Source: Paludibacteraceae bacterium
GTDB lineage: Bacteria > Bacteroidota > Bacteroidia > Bacteroidales > Paludibacteraceae
Reading direction: 5' to 3'
DNA length: 32,429 nucleotides
NCBI GenBank assembly: GCA_017444615.1
Contig: JAFSWF010000058.1
Span: forward strand, 1 to 32,429
Below the pieces are notes generated by a model. The model was given only the letters and a program-made list of their open reading frames with translations. It did not search any database and was not told the origin of the DNA. This document shows, piece after piece, positions 13,595-20,750 of the stretch; position 1 is the first letter of the stretch; each line of letters begins with the position of its first letter. The translations under genes were made by a program, and so were the position numbers.

Positions 13595-14899
13595 ATGAAG
13601 AAGTTTTCGGATATAGTTCATTTTCTACGCTACGATATGTGGCGACGTACGACAGCCGAGTACGATAATTTCTTTCAGAAAATAGGCTACGCCACCATCC
13701 GAACCATCGCCCTCGTCATCCGAGGATTTACCAGCAAGAACCTCAACGACACAGCCAAAAGTATCACCTTCTCCCTCATTTTTGCTATCGTACCTATCTT
13801 AGCGATGATCGTTGGTATAGCCAAGGGCTTTGACGTGTCGGACATCATCGAAGAGCAACTCAATGCGTCCTTCTTAGGAGAAACCGGCTTAGTACCGACG
13901 ATTATGGAGATGGTGGACCGTTATTTGGAAACGGCACAAGGGGGCGTTTTCATTGGTATAGGTTTGCTTATCCTCCTTTGGGCGGTGTACTCGTTCTTTC
14001 AATCGGTCGAGACGTCGTTTAATAAGATTTGGAATGTAAAAAACTCCCGCTCTATTTTGCGGCAGATTACCACATATATCGCGATTGTAGTCCTTATTCC
14101 GATTCTCATCGTTTGCTCTGCAGGTATCAACCTATATTTCCATTCAATGGTAGAGGGCTATATCCATCTCGGCGCAGTAGAAGAAAGTGCGGTTAAGTTC
14201 GTGCAATTCCTCATTTGCTGGGGACTTTTCACGTGCATGTACCTTGCTATTCCGAACACCAAAGTAAAATTCCTTCCGGCTGTTATTCCCGGAGTACTGA
14301 TGGGTACGCTGTTCCAACTGCTGCAAATGCTATCCGTTTATTTGATAGCCTTGCTGAGCCGAACAAGTATCGTCTATGGAGCGTTCGCTACGCTTCCTAT
14401 TTTGATGACGATGCTCCAATATACGAGTCTGCTTATTCTCATCGGTGCAGAGATGGCGTACGCGATACAAAACAATGAAGAGTTTGAGTACGAGCACGAC
14501 TTGAATTTAATGTCTCGCCGTTACAAAGACTTTATCACCCTTTACCTTCTATCTGTTATTATTCGCCGCTTCGAAGCGGACGAAGAGCCATTAACGGCTC
14601 ATGAACTCGCCGTTCGCGACCATCTTCCCATTCGGTTAGTTAACCAATTGCTCTCGCGATTAGAGGAAACGGGGTTGGTTCGTGAGGTATATGTGGAGAA
14701 TAAAGAGGATCGCACATTCCAGCCCGCTTTGGACACTCATCGCATATCTATCGGAATGGTCATCAGCCGAATTGACGAACAGGGTTCGGAATCGTTCTTG
14801 CAGCGTCCTACCGAAGAGATGCAAGCCTTCTGGAACAAGTATGTGCAACTAAAAGACGAGCATCAGACATTAGACCAAATTCTAATTAACGAGATATGA
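13595..14899 (+). CDS. YihY/BrkB family inner-membrane protein
   Basis: Polytopic membrane protein of 434 aa. About six membrane segments lie between residues 35 and 290 (SITFSLIFAIVPILAMIVGIA, VFIGIGLLILLWAVYSFF, QITTYIAIVVLIPILIVCSAGI, FVQFLICWGLFTCMYLAI, VIPGVLMGTLFQLLQML, MLQYTSLLILIGAEMAYAI). The motif FNKIWNV and the GAEMAYA segment are typical of the family once called ribonuclease BN, now thought to be a transporter-like protein rather than a nuclease. Residues about 310-420 form a winged-helix-like domain (LAVRDHLPIRLVNQLLSRLEETGLVREV), common in Bacteroidota members. It begins 18 bp after the hairpin that follows rnpB and shows no promoter, so readthrough from the RNA genes is likely. 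The amylase gene overlaps its end by 4 bp. Confidence 0.92.
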   Translation: MKKFSDIVHFLRYDMWRRTTAEYDNFFQKIGYATIRTIALVIRGFTSKNLNDTAKSITFSLIFAIVPILAMIVGIAKGFDVSDIIEEQLNASFLGETGLVPTIMEMVDRYLETAQGGVFIGIGLLILLWAVYSFFQSVETSFNKIWNVKNSRSILRQITTYIAIVVLIPILIVCSAGINLYFHSMVEGYIHLGAVEESAVKFVQFLICWGLFTCMYLAIPNTKVKFLPAVIPGVLMGTLFQLLQMLSVYLIALLSRTSIVYGAFATLPILMTMLQYTSLLILIGAEMAYAIQNNEEFEYEHDLNLMSRRYKDFITLYLLSVIIRRFEADEEPLTAHELAVRDHLPIRLVNQLLSRLEETGLVREVYVENKEDRTFQPALDTHRISIGMVISRIDEQGSESFLQRPTEEMQAFWNKYVQLKDEHQTLDQILINEI

Positions 14900-16746
14900 A
14901 AAAACTAACCATTTTTGCAGCCGCTTTATTGCTTAGCCAATGGCTACTGGCTGCCCCGAAGATTCAACAAGTAGAGCCTCTTTGCTGGTGGACAGAGATG
15001 AACACGCCCTTAACCCTACTCTTCCACGGAGAGGATCTGGCAGACGCACAAGTGACCGTTCAGCAGGTGACCAAAGGCAAAGTGATGAGAGGCGCCTGTT
15101 TAGGGCTAGTGCCTACGGGACAACATAACGCTGAGAGCCCTAACTATCTATTTGTGGACATGGCTGTTAACCAACCCGGTACGTATCGTATCACGCTTAA
15201 GAAAGGCAAAAAGAAAGCCACTTATGATTATACGATTGCAGAGCGTCGTGAGGGAAGTCGTGAACGTCAGAGTTTCACCGCAGCGGATGTGGTGTATCTT
15301 ATTATGTCCGACCGATTTGTGGATGGCGATGAGAGCAACAACAGCACTAAGAACACCCGCGAGCCGGCGGATAAGAGCAACCCGAACGGACGTTTTGGAG
15401 GCGATATACAAGGTATCATTCAATCGTTTGACCATATAGCCAAGTTAGGTTGCACCACTATTTGGCCTACGCCTATGCTGGGCGATGATGAGGCAGCATG
15501 GAGTTACCATGGCTACGCTTGCTCGGATTATTACCATATTGATCCTCGCTACGGTTCCAACGAACTCTATGCTACGATGGTAGAACAGGCCCATGCGAAA
15601 GGTTTGAAGATTTTGATGGATATGGTTCCTAACCACTGTGGCGCCGCTCACTGGTGGATGAAAGACCTCCCCTATCAAGACTGGGTTAACCAATTCCCCG
15701 AGTTCACCAATACGAACAATGTGTTCACGGCCAACTATGATATCAATGCTTCGGAGTACGATCGCAAACTCTCTAACCGCGGATGGTTTGACACACCGAT
15801 GCCCGACATGAACCTTGAGAACCCCGATTTGCTGAAGTATTTCCAACAATGGGCCATCTGGTGGGTTGAGTACGCTAATCTGGATGGTTTGCGTGTGGAC
15901 ACGTATCCGTATATTGAGCGCATCCCCGGTAGTTTGTGGCTCAAAGCCATCCGCGAGGAGTATCCGAACCTCAATATTGTGGGTGAGTGCTGGACGCGTC
16001 CGGCTCCTGCCGTGGCGTATTGGCAGAGCGGAGCGCGCAATTTCGATGGTTTTGATTCGAATCTGCCTACTGTGATGGATTTCCCAACAGAGGAAGCTAT
16101 TCGTCAAGCCTTAGAGAACGATGGTCAAGGTTGGGGCAATGGTCTGACACGTGTTTATGACGCTCTGACGCTCGACTACGAGTACGCAGATGTGAATAAG
16201 CTACTCACCTTCCTTGGTAACCACGACATGGCACGTATTACCGATGTAGTGAAGGACAAAGATCCTCGTCGCGTCAAACTGGGCTATGCCTTGCTGGCTA
16301 CTATGCGTGGTATTCCGCAAGTGCTCTACGGCGATGAGTACGCCATGACATCCGCATGTCCGGATCCGAGCAACCACTCCTATCTGCGCGCTCCGCTGCC
16401 GTTAGGTGATGAAGTGACGCCGGAGATGCAGGACATGTTCGATTATCAGGCGGCTCTCTTTAACTGGCGTAAGAACGAACCGGTTCTTCATTCCGGCCGT
16501 ACGATGCATTTCATGAGCCGTGATAATACCTACGCTTTCTTCCGTTATAACGCCAACGAAGCTGTGTTTGTCTTCGCTAACGCAGCCGAAGAAACCCGCA
16601 CTATACCGACGGAGCACTATGCAGAGATACTGAGCCGCTACAATGCCGTAGGTATCAATCCGCTCAATGGTGAGCGCGTGGATCTTAACCGCGCAGATAT
16701 CCAAGTGCCTGCTCTGAGCACCCTCATCGTTAAATTGACAAAATAA
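14896..16746 (+). CDS. GH13 alpha-amylase family protein, SusA/neopullulanase-like
   Basis: Starch- or maltodextrin-degrading enzyme of 616 aa, close in length to SusA of Bacteroides thetaiotaomicron. Signal peptide about 1-19 (LTIFAAALLLSQWLLA), so periplasmic. An N-terminal beta-sandwich (about 20-120) of the cyclomaltodextrinase/neopullulanase type precedes the TIM barrel (about 130-530). The catalytic set is intact: nucleophile Asp in GLRVDTYPY, acid/base Glu in NIVGECWT and transition-state Asp in FLGNHDMAR; DMVPNH is the first conserved region. A C-terminal beta domain follows (ALSTLIVKLTK). No SusC/SusD pair is adjacent, so this is not a complete sus locus. It overlaps the YihY-like gene by ATGA. 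Confidence 0.95.
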   Translation: MKKLTIFAAALLLSQWLLAAPKIQQVEPLCWWTEMNTPLTLLFHGEDLADAQVTVQQVTKGKVMRGACLGLVPTGQHNAESPNYLFVDMAVNQPGTYRITLKKGKKKATYDYTIAERREGSRERQSFTAADVVYLIMSDRFVDGDESNNSTKNTREPADKSNPNGRFGGDIQGIIQSFDHIAKLGCTTIWPTPMLGDDEAAWSYHGYACSDYYHIDPRYGSNELYATMVEQAHAKGLKILMDMVPNHCGAAHWWMKDLPYQDWVNQFPEFTNTNNVFTANYDINASEYDRKLSNRGWFDTPMPDMNLENPDLLKYFQQWAIWWVEYANLDGLRVDTYPYIERIPGSLWLKAIREEYPNLNIVGECWTRPAPAVAYWQSGARNFDGFDSNLPTVMDFPTEEAIRQALENDGQGWGNGLTRVYDALTLDYEYADVNKLLTFLGNHDMARITDVVKDKDPRRVKLGYALLATMRGIPQVLYGDEYAMTSACPDPSNHSYLRAPLPLGDEVTPEMQDMFDYQAALFNWRKNEPVLHSGRTMHFMSRDNTYAFFRYNANEAVFVFANAAEETRTIPTEHYAEILSRYNAVGINPLNGERVDLNRADIQVPALSTLIVKLTK

Positions 16747-16783
16747 ATGGTACATGGTAAATGGCCAAATGGTAAATAAAGTA
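16747..16783. repeat. ATGGTAAA heptamer-type array
   Basis: Units ATGGTAC, ATGGTAA, ATGGCCAA, ATGGTAAAT after the amylase stop codon, running into the first codons of the CWC gene and offering several possible ATG starts. Confidence 0.65.
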
Positions 16784-16951
16784 AAGACGTGTCCGCGATG
16801 CGGAGCGTCTTTTCTTTGTACCCACAACGCGTTGTGCCAATGTGCGGGAATCCACCTAACAGAAAATGCGCGCAAGTATCTTCGCACGCACTATTCTGAT
16901 TGTTTGTGTAGAGACTGCCTCTTGGAAATCGCTAGTCTTCTAGATTACTAG
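16769..16951 (+). CDS. Small cysteine-rich CWC family protein
   Basis: 60 aa from the ATG at 16769 (MVNKVKTCPRCG), or 65 aa from 16754; both starts are in repeat sequence. Eight cysteines in a fixed pattern (CPRCG, FLC, CQC, CLC, RDC), as in the Cys-rich CWC family of small, probably metal-binding proteins. The segment LTENARKYLRTHYSDCLCRDCLLEI is the most family-like. Function is unknown. It is the last gene of the plus-strand run; its stop codon TAG lies inside a CTAG octamer array shared with the opposing gene. Confidence 0.75.
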   Translation: MVNKVKTCPRCGASFLCTHNALCQCAGIHLTENARKYLRTHYSDCLCRDCLLEIASLLDY

Positions 16952-16971
16952 AAATCTAGAATTCTAGTAAA
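16932..16971. repeat. CTAG octamer array between convergent genes
   Basis: Five 8-bp units, each starting CTAG: CTAGTCTT, CTAGATTA, CTAGAAAT, CTAGAATT, CTAGTAAA. It supplies the TAG stop of the CWC gene on the plus strand and of the BtuF-like gene on the minus strand, and contains the palindrome CTAGAATTCTAG. A second five-unit array is at 32140. Confidence 0.85.
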
Positions 16972-18052
16972 GTTTATTCGCAAAATGGAGCGAACTATCG
17001 GGGGCGTTATTCAGCATATGAATAACGTCCTCGAGCATTTCTTCGGGGTGTACGACGCCGCGCTCCCAGAAATTATTTGCGCCAGTCGGTTTGATTTGCT
17101 TACGCCAATTATAGACACGACTGTTCTGATATGCCTTGAACCATGTGTGTTTCTCGTCTATTTGTGCTAACTCTTTTAAGGAGTTACCACCGGCGCCCAC
17201 CCATACATCGGCGTCATGGAACGCATGCAAACACTCCTCTACGGTCAGCGGAATACTCGTTGCACGCTCATCGTCGTAGAAGGGATACTGAGCTCCTGCG
17301 TCTTTGAAGAGATACGCCAAGTAATTCTTGCCGGAGGGAACATACCAGGTGCCACGGAAATTGTTGCCGGACATGATAGAGCGCGAGGCGCTCTGACCGG
17401 CTTTGCCTATAGGACCGCTTCGCTGTAAGACCGTTTCACTGTTAGACCGCTCGCTAACGCTCGCTGTAAGACTTTTGTAGCGGGATTCAACTTCGTCGAA
17501 GATGGAATCGGCTTCGTGTAGATGTCCGGTGAGCGCGCCGAGGACGCGGATCCATTCGGCACGTGCGAGCGGCGTACCTTCTTGCCATTCGTTGATGTAT
17601 ATGATGGGGACACCGAGTTTCTCCAAGCGCGCTGCTTCCAAGTTGTCGTATTGACCGTAATTGACCGCTAACAGCACATCTAATCCTGCTTGTAACACGC
17701 GTTCGGCACTGGGTTTCATGGAGTCGCCCAAGTCGATTTCTGAGCCTTTCACAGGTGTGTAGATGAGTTCAGGATTACACACAGCTGCGAGGTGATCGAT
17801 GGCATTGAGCGCAAAGAGAAAACCCACTTGCACGGTGGACATCGTACCTATACGTTGTAGGGGCTCCACGATTTCCATCCGTTGGTAAGGCTGAAATACT
17901 TCAACGATGACAGATGTGTCAGTTGTGGTGAGTTGAAACCCCTGTGCGTACTTGTTTCCCGAAGGCAGAATCCCCTGCTCCGCAGGCTGTTTGGCACAGC
18001 CCACGAAGCAAAGAATCATTAGGATTAGAATATACTGACGTCGTACAAACAT
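16964..18052 (-). CDS. BtuF-like ABC transporter substrate-binding lipoprotein
   Basis: Periplasmic binding protein of the TroA/BtuF type (362 aa), probably for cobalamin judging by the locus. Lipoprotein signal MFVRRQYILILMILCFVGC. N-terminal lobe with RIGTMSTVQVGFLFALNAIDHLAAV, inter-lobe helix about residues 145-180 (ARAEWIRVLGALTGHLHEAD), C-terminal lobe with SGNNFRGTWYVPSGKNYLAYLFKDAG and WVGAGGNSLKEL. In the loop after VESRYKSLTASVS there is an insertion of about 25 residues (ERSNSETVLQRSGPIGKAG) encoded by TCTAACAG-type repeats. It is last in the B12 locus, 24 bp after the DUF4465-like gene. BtuC and BtuD are not in the window. Iron-siderophore binding is the alternative reading. Confidence 0.85.
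   Translation of the reverse strand: MFVRRQYILILMILCFVGCAKQPAEQGILPSGNKYAQGFQLTTTDTSVIVEVFQPYQRMEIVEPLQRIGTMSTVQVGFLFALNAIDHLAAVCNPELIYTPVKGSEIDLGDSMKPSAERVLQAGLDVLLAVNYGQYDNLEAARLEKLGVPIIYINEWQEGTPLARAEWIRVLGALTGHLHEADSIFDEVESRYKSLTASVSERSNSETVLQRSGPIGKAGQSASRSIMSGNNFRGTWYVPSGKNYLAYLFKDAGAQYPFYDDERATSIPLTVEECLHAFHDADVWVGAGGNSLKELAQIDEKHTWFKAYQNSRVYNWRKQIKPTGANNFWERGVVHPEEMLEDVIHMLNNAPDSSLHFANKLY
17410..17475. repeat. TCTWACAGCG repeat inside the BtuF-like gene
   Basis: Read on the minus strand: GTCTTACAGCGAGCG, GGTCTAACAGTGAAACG, GGTCTTACAGCGAAGCGG. Units of about 16-17 bp, in frame, encoding the SNSETVLQRS region. Confidence 0.75.
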
Positions 18053-18076
18053 AATTTGCGTAAAACTATGGCATGA

Positions 18077-18775
18077 TTACTTTTTGCCACCGAGATTGTC
18101 GAAAGCGAAATAGGCAGGAGTATTCAAGCCCCATACTGGATCAGTACGGCTTCCCGATAACTCAAAATAGAGTTCGTCTACTTTACCTAAGGAGCTCAGG
18201 TCTACGTATGTCCAGTCAGTAACGACGCTCTTACCTTTTGCCAGATAGAACTCCACTGCGGTGTTTACTGCCTTTCCTTCGAGCGAGCCAGTTACGGTCA
18301 ATAAGAACCAGTCGTCATCGCCGAAAGCAGGACCACTCCAGTCGCCTTTGGTAATCGAAGCATAAGCGTACACACTATTGGTTACATAGAAACCAGGCAC
18401 AACAGCTGCTGTAGCCAACTTGATAGCATCGTCGCCGTAGTAATTTTTATTCCATACTACATAGTTTTTGCCTGCATATGCACCTCCAGCGATAGCTTTC
18501 CAAGCATCGTTCCAATCAACAAACGTCGTATCGGTATGGTTTGATACCACGTTGCAAGAATAAAAGGAAGTACTTGGCATAGCTACTTGTTGAAAGATAA
18601 AATTACCGCTTTGGAAAGTACCGGTAGTGTCCAGTTTGAACTCACTGTTTACTTTAGCAGGGCTGATAGCAGCCTCTTCGAAGGTAGCTACTGTTTTGTC
18701 TTGCACTTCACCTTCTTTTTGGCAAGCTGCAAAAGTCATGACTAAAGCAGCTACGAATAAAAAACTTTTTTTCAT
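18077..18775 (-). CDS. DUF4465-like surface lipoprotein of the B12 locus
   Basis: Protein of 232 aa with a lipoprotein signal (MKKSFLFVAALVMTFAAC, Cys18). The rest is a single beta-rich domain: TVATFEEAAISPAKVNSEFKL, SGNFIFQQV, NYVVWNKNYYG, WFLLTVTGSLEGKAVNTAVEFYLA, VDLSSLGKVDELYFELSGSR and TPAYFAFDNLGG. This end is typical of DUF4465 proteins, which are often found in Bacteroidota cobalamin loci and are thought to be surface lipoproteins that capture B12. It lies 56 bp after the BtuG-like gene and 24 bp before the BtuF-like gene on the same strand. Ligand binding is inferred from context only. Confidence 0.8.
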   Translation of the reverse strand: MKKSFLFVAALVMTFAACQKEGEVQDKTVATFEEAAISPAKVNSEFKLDTTGTFQSGNFIFQQVAMPSTSFYSCNVVSNHTDTTFVDWNDAWKAIAGGAYAGKNYVVWNKNYYGDDAIKLATAAVVPGFYVTNSVYAYASITKGDWSGPAFGDDDWFLLTVTGSLEGKAVNTAVEFYLAKGKSVVTDWTYVDLSSLGKVDELYFELSGSRTDPVWGLNTPAYFAFDNLGGKK

Positions 18776-18830
18776 TTAATTTGTTTGTTTAAATTGTTAA
18801 TAAATTGAATTAATATAAGTGTTGTTGGCA

Positions 18831-20750
18831 CTATTGCATATGTAAATCTATGGCCCCTCTTATCTCGGTGCTCAGTTCGCCAGTTTGTTCAAACGTCTCA
18901 TCAACAGCGTTGTACACTCGCACGAAATGTATGGAATCGAGTGTCACGGGGTTTCCGCTTTCATCTACGGCCCAAGAGATGTCAAAGGATGTTCCTTCCG
19001 TATCTTTATTGGGTTTATTATCCACGTAGCCGTACTCAAGGATACGTTGAACGGTCTGGCCGCTGATAGTTACTGATTGCGGAGGTAACTTAGCGCCAGT
19101 GAGGGTATATTCGTCGGCTGTGAGCCACTGCGGATAATAGGGTTGCTTATGGAATGGGTTTTGGAGTGTGTCGCCTGCTCGGATGTAAGTACGCGAGTAA
19201 GAATGTTGCGTTTGTGGGTCGTCGTAGAGGCAAGCTTTGAGTTCGTACCACGTGTCGTCCGGCAGACCGTTGTGGTTCTCATCGAGGCTGACAAGCACTA
19301 TACCGGGTTCTGAACTTCCGTATTCGGTACTACCGGACATGTAGAAGGCGTTACCAAGGATTTGAATGTCTCTGCCCTCTTTGTTTTGGACGGGATGGTC
19401 AAAGCCGAAGGTGATGTATCCACCCCATCCTCCGAGCGAAATCAAGCCTCCTGCGTTATTGGTCATCGACACTTCGCACTTACGACACATGGACTGCGCG
19501 TCATCGCCTTCTTCGTATTTAGGGAGTTCGTTGACGAACTGTCCCATAGCCGGTAGATATTCGTACACACGCGTTAGATAAGGAGAGTGTGTAGGCTGTG
19601 GGTCGGGTTTAGTGGTGTCGGGCGAGAGCGTATATTCGCCTGTTACACGGCACAAATGTCCCGGTATATCGCCCGTGTGCGCCCGCCATCGTTCCACTCC
19701 ATCGTAACTAAAACAATGCAGCACACCGGATGAGACATAGTTCTTTGCGTCTGTAACGTAGAGCGCTTGCGGCGTAGCCAATAACCCATACGGGTGTTCA
19801 AAAGCAGTAATATCTATGGGCGTAGGTTGCTCGGTCAAGTCAATGGTAGAGAAAGCTCTTAGGCTTCCGGCTATTTGATCGATGATATAAGCCGTTGACC
19901 CTTGGATGGAGATAGCACTTGCCTGTACTGAGAGTAGCGTCTTCCTATTGGTATTGTCTAGGATTACCACGGCATAGTCTCGGTTTGCTTCCGACTCGCT
20001 TAGGTTTCCTTGACAGCATATCCATAGGCGATTTTGGCTGTCCTTACGGATTCGGGTTGGGTTGAGTCCCACCGGAATCTGTTCTATTTCTTGGAAGGTC
20101 TGCAGGTCAATGACGGAAACGGTTGAGTCGTATTGATTCATCAGATATCCTCCGGAGTTGACGACATATAGCTTGTCGTCCATCACTACCAATTCGTCGG
20201 GCTGATGGCCCACTTTGACTTCTCGCGTGATTTGTAGCGTGGCAGTGTCTATCTCAAAGACGGAGCCTACTAGTTCCGGCGTAGCCACCGACCCCACATA
20301 GGCACTAACGTACAGTTTATCGTTTTTGAAAGCCATATAGCGGCAGTTCGATATCTCTATTTGTCCGATATGCCGCGCTTGCAGATCCATCACTTCCACC
20401 TTATGCGAACAGTTGATGACCGCGTAGAGACGTCCTCCATACTGCTGAATATCATTGCCCACATCGCCTAACTCTTTGAGCTGCTTCGGATTACGCGAAC
20501 CATACCAGTTGGAATAATAATCGCCGGTCTTCAGGTTCATATAATCCAAACGCGCTTTGTTGGAGCCCATGTTTCCTTCGCAAAGGATATATAAGCCACC
20601 ATTCTGTACTTCGTCCGTGACGTGCGTACCGATGGTAGGATATATAACCTCTTCTCCTCTACATGAGAAGAGGCTGACCGCTAACGCTGTAAGAACAAAG
20701 ACCGCTGCGCTGAAGGACAAAAGATTTAATATTTTACTGCGATTGTGCAT
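18831..20750 (-). CDS. BtuG-like beta-propeller surface lipoprotein with extra C-terminal domain
   Basis: 639 aa. Lipoprotein signal ending LTALAVSLFSC. Residues about 45-375 form a seven-blade YncE-like propeller (GGLYILCEGN, DKLYVSAYVGS, DELVVMDDKLYVVNSGGY, STVSVIDLQTFQEI, QALYVTDAKNY), the fold of BtuG, which binds B12 with very high affinity and caps BtuB at the cell surface. Residues about 415-639 are a second beta domain (CEVSMTNNAGGLISLGGWGGYITFGFDHPV, ILGNAFYMSGSTEYGSSEPGIVLVSLDENHNGLPDDTWYEL, SFDISWAVDE) of a type I recall from Bacteroidota surface proteins in the same kind of locus. The single polypeptide may therefore combine two B12-binding modules. Start at 20750 overlaps btuB by 25 bp. 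Part of the signal peptide is encoded by a TCTTACAGCGTTAGCGGTC repeat. Confidence 0.85.
   Translation of the reverse strand: MHNRSKILNLLSFSAAVFVLTALAVSLFSCRGEEVIYPTIGTHVTDEVQNGGLYILCEGNMGSNKARLDYMNLKTGDYYSNWYGSRNPKQLKELGDVGNDIQQYGGRLYAVINCSHKVEVMDLQARHIGQIEISNCRYMAFKNDKLYVSAYVGSVATPELVGSVFEIDTATLQITREVKVGHQPDELVVMDDKLYVVNSGGYLMNQYDSTVSVIDLQTFQEIEQIPVGLNPTRIRKDSQNRLWICCQGNLSESEANRDYAVVILDNTNRKTLLSVQASAISIQGSTAYIIDQIAGSLRAFSTIDLTEQPTPIDITAFEHPYGLLATPQALYVTDAKNYVSSGVLHCFSYDGVERWRAHTGDIPGHLCRVTGEYTLSPDTTKPDPQPTHSPYLTRVYEYLPAMGQFVNELPKYEEGDDAQSMCRKCEVSMTNNAGGLISLGGWGGYITFGFDHPVQNKEGRDIQILGNAFYMSGSTEYGSSEPGIVLVSLDENHNGLPDDTWYELKACLYDDPQTQHSYSRTYIRAGDTLQNPFHKQPYYPQWLTADEYTLTGAKLPPQSVTISGQTVQRILEYGYVDNKPNKDTEGTSFDISWAVDESGNPVTLDSIHFVRVYNAVDETFEQTGELSTEIRGAIDLHMQ
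20675..20721. repeat. TCTTACAGCG repeat in the signal peptide of the BtuG-like gene
   Basis: Minus strand: TCCTTCAGCGCAGCGGTC then TTCTTACAGCGTTAGCGGTC. It encodes FSAAVFVLTALAVS, the hydrophobic core of the signal peptide. Confidence 0.65.

Noticed and set aside
15445..16107. A 220-codon open frame opposite the amylase gene
   Set aside because: Antisense to the intact catalytic domain of GH13; no family features.
14896..16746. A complete starch utilisation (sus) locus
   Set aside because: Only the SusA-like enzyme is present; there is no SusC/SusD pair, SusR-type regulator or other glycosidase near it.
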